Below, piece after piece: positions 6,238 to 7,242 of a DNA stretch of 7,242 nt (position 1 is the stretch's first letter; the number at the start of each line of letters is the position of its first letter). The DNA comes from Gemmataceae bacterium. Lineage in GTDB: Bacteria; Planctomycetota; Planctomycetia; Gemmatales; Gemmataceae. The DNA lies in contig CANLGS010000194.1 of the NCBI GenBank assembly GCA_947490035.1, positions 1-7,242 on the forward strand. The letters are read 5' to 3'. The position numbers and the translations under genes are program-made. The notes under the pieces were generated by a model. That model was not told the DNA's origin. It saw only the letters and a list, made by a program, of their open reading frames with translations, and searched no databases.

Positions 6238-6720
6238 CATGACAGTGAAACAACCGACGCGAGGAATCGGGATGACCCGACGAACTCTCCTCTCCCCGTC
6301 TCAGCTCCCGCGCCGGGCGACGAACCCCGGAGTATCCGTCCGGTGACGGCGGGTGCGGCACGCGATCCACGCTCCTGATCTCGTGCCGCCTTCCAAGATC
6401 GAACCTTCCGCCACTCGCACGGCGGTATCCGCGAACAACACAACCGCCGCGCCCGCCGCGATTCGGCCCAACTCGAGGGTGGGCCGCGAGAGGGCGCGTC
6501 GTCACGATGCACGGCACCGGGCCGGTTCGTGGCTCGCTTCGTACCCGCCGCACGGACGCGCCGGGAATGGCGTCAAGGACGACGCCGGGGCGGAAACGCT
6601 TCCTCCGCCCCGCTACGAAGCGCCACCCGCGAACCACCAACACGCCCGGCTGTGCGGCCTGTGGCACGGACGCCACGGCAGGCTGCGGCCGACTCGCCCA
6701 AGGACGGTGCGAGTCGGCCG
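6238..6720 (+). ncRNA. Candidate structured RNA or long metH leader
   Basis: No protein is supported here, yet hairpins are dense on the plus strand. They are 6267-6280 (TCGGG/CCCGA, 4-base loop), 6355-6389 (8 bp, one mismatch, 4 bp), 6569-6586 (GGCGTC/GACGCC), 6587-6611 (GGGGCGGA/TCCGCCCC), 6611-6622 (CGCT/AGCG), 6654-6686 (12 pairs with a 3-base bulge) and 6686-6720 (12 bp, perfect). The last five form a nearly continuous chain. A plausible promoter lies just upstream and the final stem could be a terminator, giving a product of about 480 nt. I checked for signatures of RNase P RNA, tmRNA, SRP RNA, SAM, SAH and cobalamin riboswitches and found none. Chance hairpins are common in GC-rich DNA, so this is a hypothesis. 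Confidence 0.22.
6686..6720 (+). terminator. 12-bp perfect hairpin, possible terminator before metH
   Basis: CGGCCGACTCGC (6686-6697) pairs perfectly with GCGAGTCGGCCG (6709-6720) around an 11-base loop. The bases that follow, TCGTCATTTC, are mildly T-rich but not a true U-tract. It would separate transcripts from the left from metH. The minus-strand flank has no T-run, so plus-strand termination is the more likely use. Confidence 0.4.
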
Positions 6721-6781
6721 TCGTCATTTCCGCGAACCACTTCCGCCGCGACATGCCCTTTAGACGCGACCCCGCATTCGG

Positions 6782-6787
6782 TACAAC
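6782..6787 (+). promoter_or_regulatory. Weak candidate -10 element for metH
   Basis: TACAAC matches a -10 hexamer at four of six positions and lies 35 bases before the metH start, downstream of the possible terminator. Its context CGGTACAAC resembles CGGTATAGT before the kinase gene. No -35 consensus is visible at normal spacing. Confidence 0.25.
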
Positions 6788-6821
6788 ACCTTAAGGCTTC
6801 CCGCGCATCCACGGACCCGAC

Positions 6822-7242
6822 ATGCCGACCCACTTCGACCACCCGTTCCTGAACACCGCCCGCGAGCGCGTCCTCGTCCTCGACGGCGCGATGGGCACCA
6901 GCCTTCACCGCTACCACCCGACCGACAAAGACTGGGGTTATGCGCCCAACGGCAAGTCGCTGATGAACCTGTCGGACGCGCTCGTGTACACGCGCCCGGA
7001 GTGGATCGCGGAGATCCACCGCGGGTTCCTCGCGGCCGGGTGCGACGCCGTCGAGACGAACACGTTCAACGCTTCGCAAATCGTCCTCGACGACTTCGGG
7101 ATGGGCGACAAACTCGACGAGATCAACCGGCTGAACATCCGCATCGCGAAGGGCGTGGCCGCGGAGTTCGCCACTCCGGGCCGGCCGCGGTTCGTCGTCG
7201 GCTCGATCGGGCCGGGCACCAAGATGCCGTCCCTCATCGAGC
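6822..7242 (+). CDS. metH: B12-dependent methionine synthase MetH, N-terminal part (cut by window end)
   Basis: MetH transfers a methyl group from 5-methyltetrahydrofolate through cobalamin to homocysteine, making methionine in the cytoplasm. The 140 codons present cover the start of the homocysteine-binding (S-methyltransferase) barrel: LVLDGAMGT (18-26), GCDAVETNTFNAS (73-85) and GSIGPGTKMPSL (127-138), all typical of the family. The zinc-binding cysteines, folate, cobalamin and activation domains would lie beyond the window. The reading frame stays open to the last base. The ATG at 6822 is the natural start because the family N-terminus aligns about 18 residues later; no Shine-Dalgarno sequence is visible. 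A single-module homocysteine methyltransferase (BhmT/MmuM-like) cannot be fully excluded from this fragment, but motif spacing fits MetH better. No cobalamin or SAM riboswitch is recognisable upstream. Confidence 0.88.
   Translation, partial: MPTHFDHPFLNTARERVLVLDGAMGTSLHRYHPTDKDWGYAPNGKSLMNLSDALVYTRPEWIAEIHRGFLAAGCDAVETNTFNASQIVLDDFGMGDKLDEINRLNIRIAKGVAAEFATPGRPRFVVGSIGPGTKMPSLIE

Noticed and set aside
6340..6503. Minus-strand stretch translating to a hydrophobic, protein-like segment (contains GRIAAGAAVVLFADTAVRV)
   Set aside because: Only about 50 codons between stops, no good start or Shine-Dalgarno sequence, and only moderate GC at third positions. A decayed gene remnant cannot be excluded.
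6353..6763. 136-codon plus-strand frame and overlapping frames on both strands before metH
   Set aside because: Pro/Arg/His-rich products without motifs, several overlapping frames of equal quality, and the frame runs through the 12-bp hairpin.
6240..6821. Cobalamin, SAM or SAH riboswitch upstream of metH
   Set aside because: Expected from metH biology, and a GGGAA followed by hairpins at 6563-6622 looked suggestive. However, no B12-box, no cobalamin core sequence and no SAM or SAH core consensus could be found.

Overview
The window reads as chromosome from a high-GC planctomycete, most likely of the Gemmataceae (Gemmata-like). The evidence is the very large membrane-bound Ser/Thr kinase with an N-terminal zinc ribbon, a Uma2-family gene, weak or absent Shine-Dalgarno sites on most genes, and intergenic DNA rich in palindromic repeats. 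This assignment comes from remembered family features, not a database search.

Left part (1-2120), leftward strand: three genes in the transcription order Uma2-family protein, miaA (tRNA dimethylallyltransferase), ybeY (rRNA-maturation endonuclease). Uma2 and miaA overlap by four bases (ATGA), and ybeY follows miaA after a gap filled by an 81-bp palindromic element. The two recognisable housekeeping genes both act on the translation machinery. Only the Uma2 gene has a strong ribosome binding site. A 293-bp divergent spacer (2120-2412) carries weak promoter candidates in both directions.

Centre (2413-5487), rightward strand: one 1024-residue Ser/Thr protein kinase. It has a four-Cys zinc ribbon, a Pro/Ala/Lys-rich linker with four copies of an ATG(D/E)FT motif, a complete Hanks-type kinase domain, and a C-terminal half with about eight membrane segments around a charged cytoplasmic block.

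Right part (5488-6821): about 1.3 kb with no gene I can support. It opens with a 193-bp inverted-repeat element starting at the kinase stop codon and running into five tandem heptamers. A largely featureless stretch follows, including a pyrimidine-rich run. Then comes a good sigma70-type promoter (TTGACA, 16 bases, TATTGT), a string of GC-rich hairpins, and a 12-bp perfect stem that could be a terminator, so an unannotated structured RNA of roughly 480 nt is possible here. The window ends inside metH (B12-dependent methionine synthase), of which the first 140 codons are present.

I see no CRISPR array, tRNA, rRNA, transposase or recognisable riboswitch. No complete new system is demonstrable. 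The best leads are the candidate structured RNA before metH, the two palindromic elements of similar design, the ATGDFT repeats and unknown C-terminal module of the kinase, and the altered active-site residues of YbeY.
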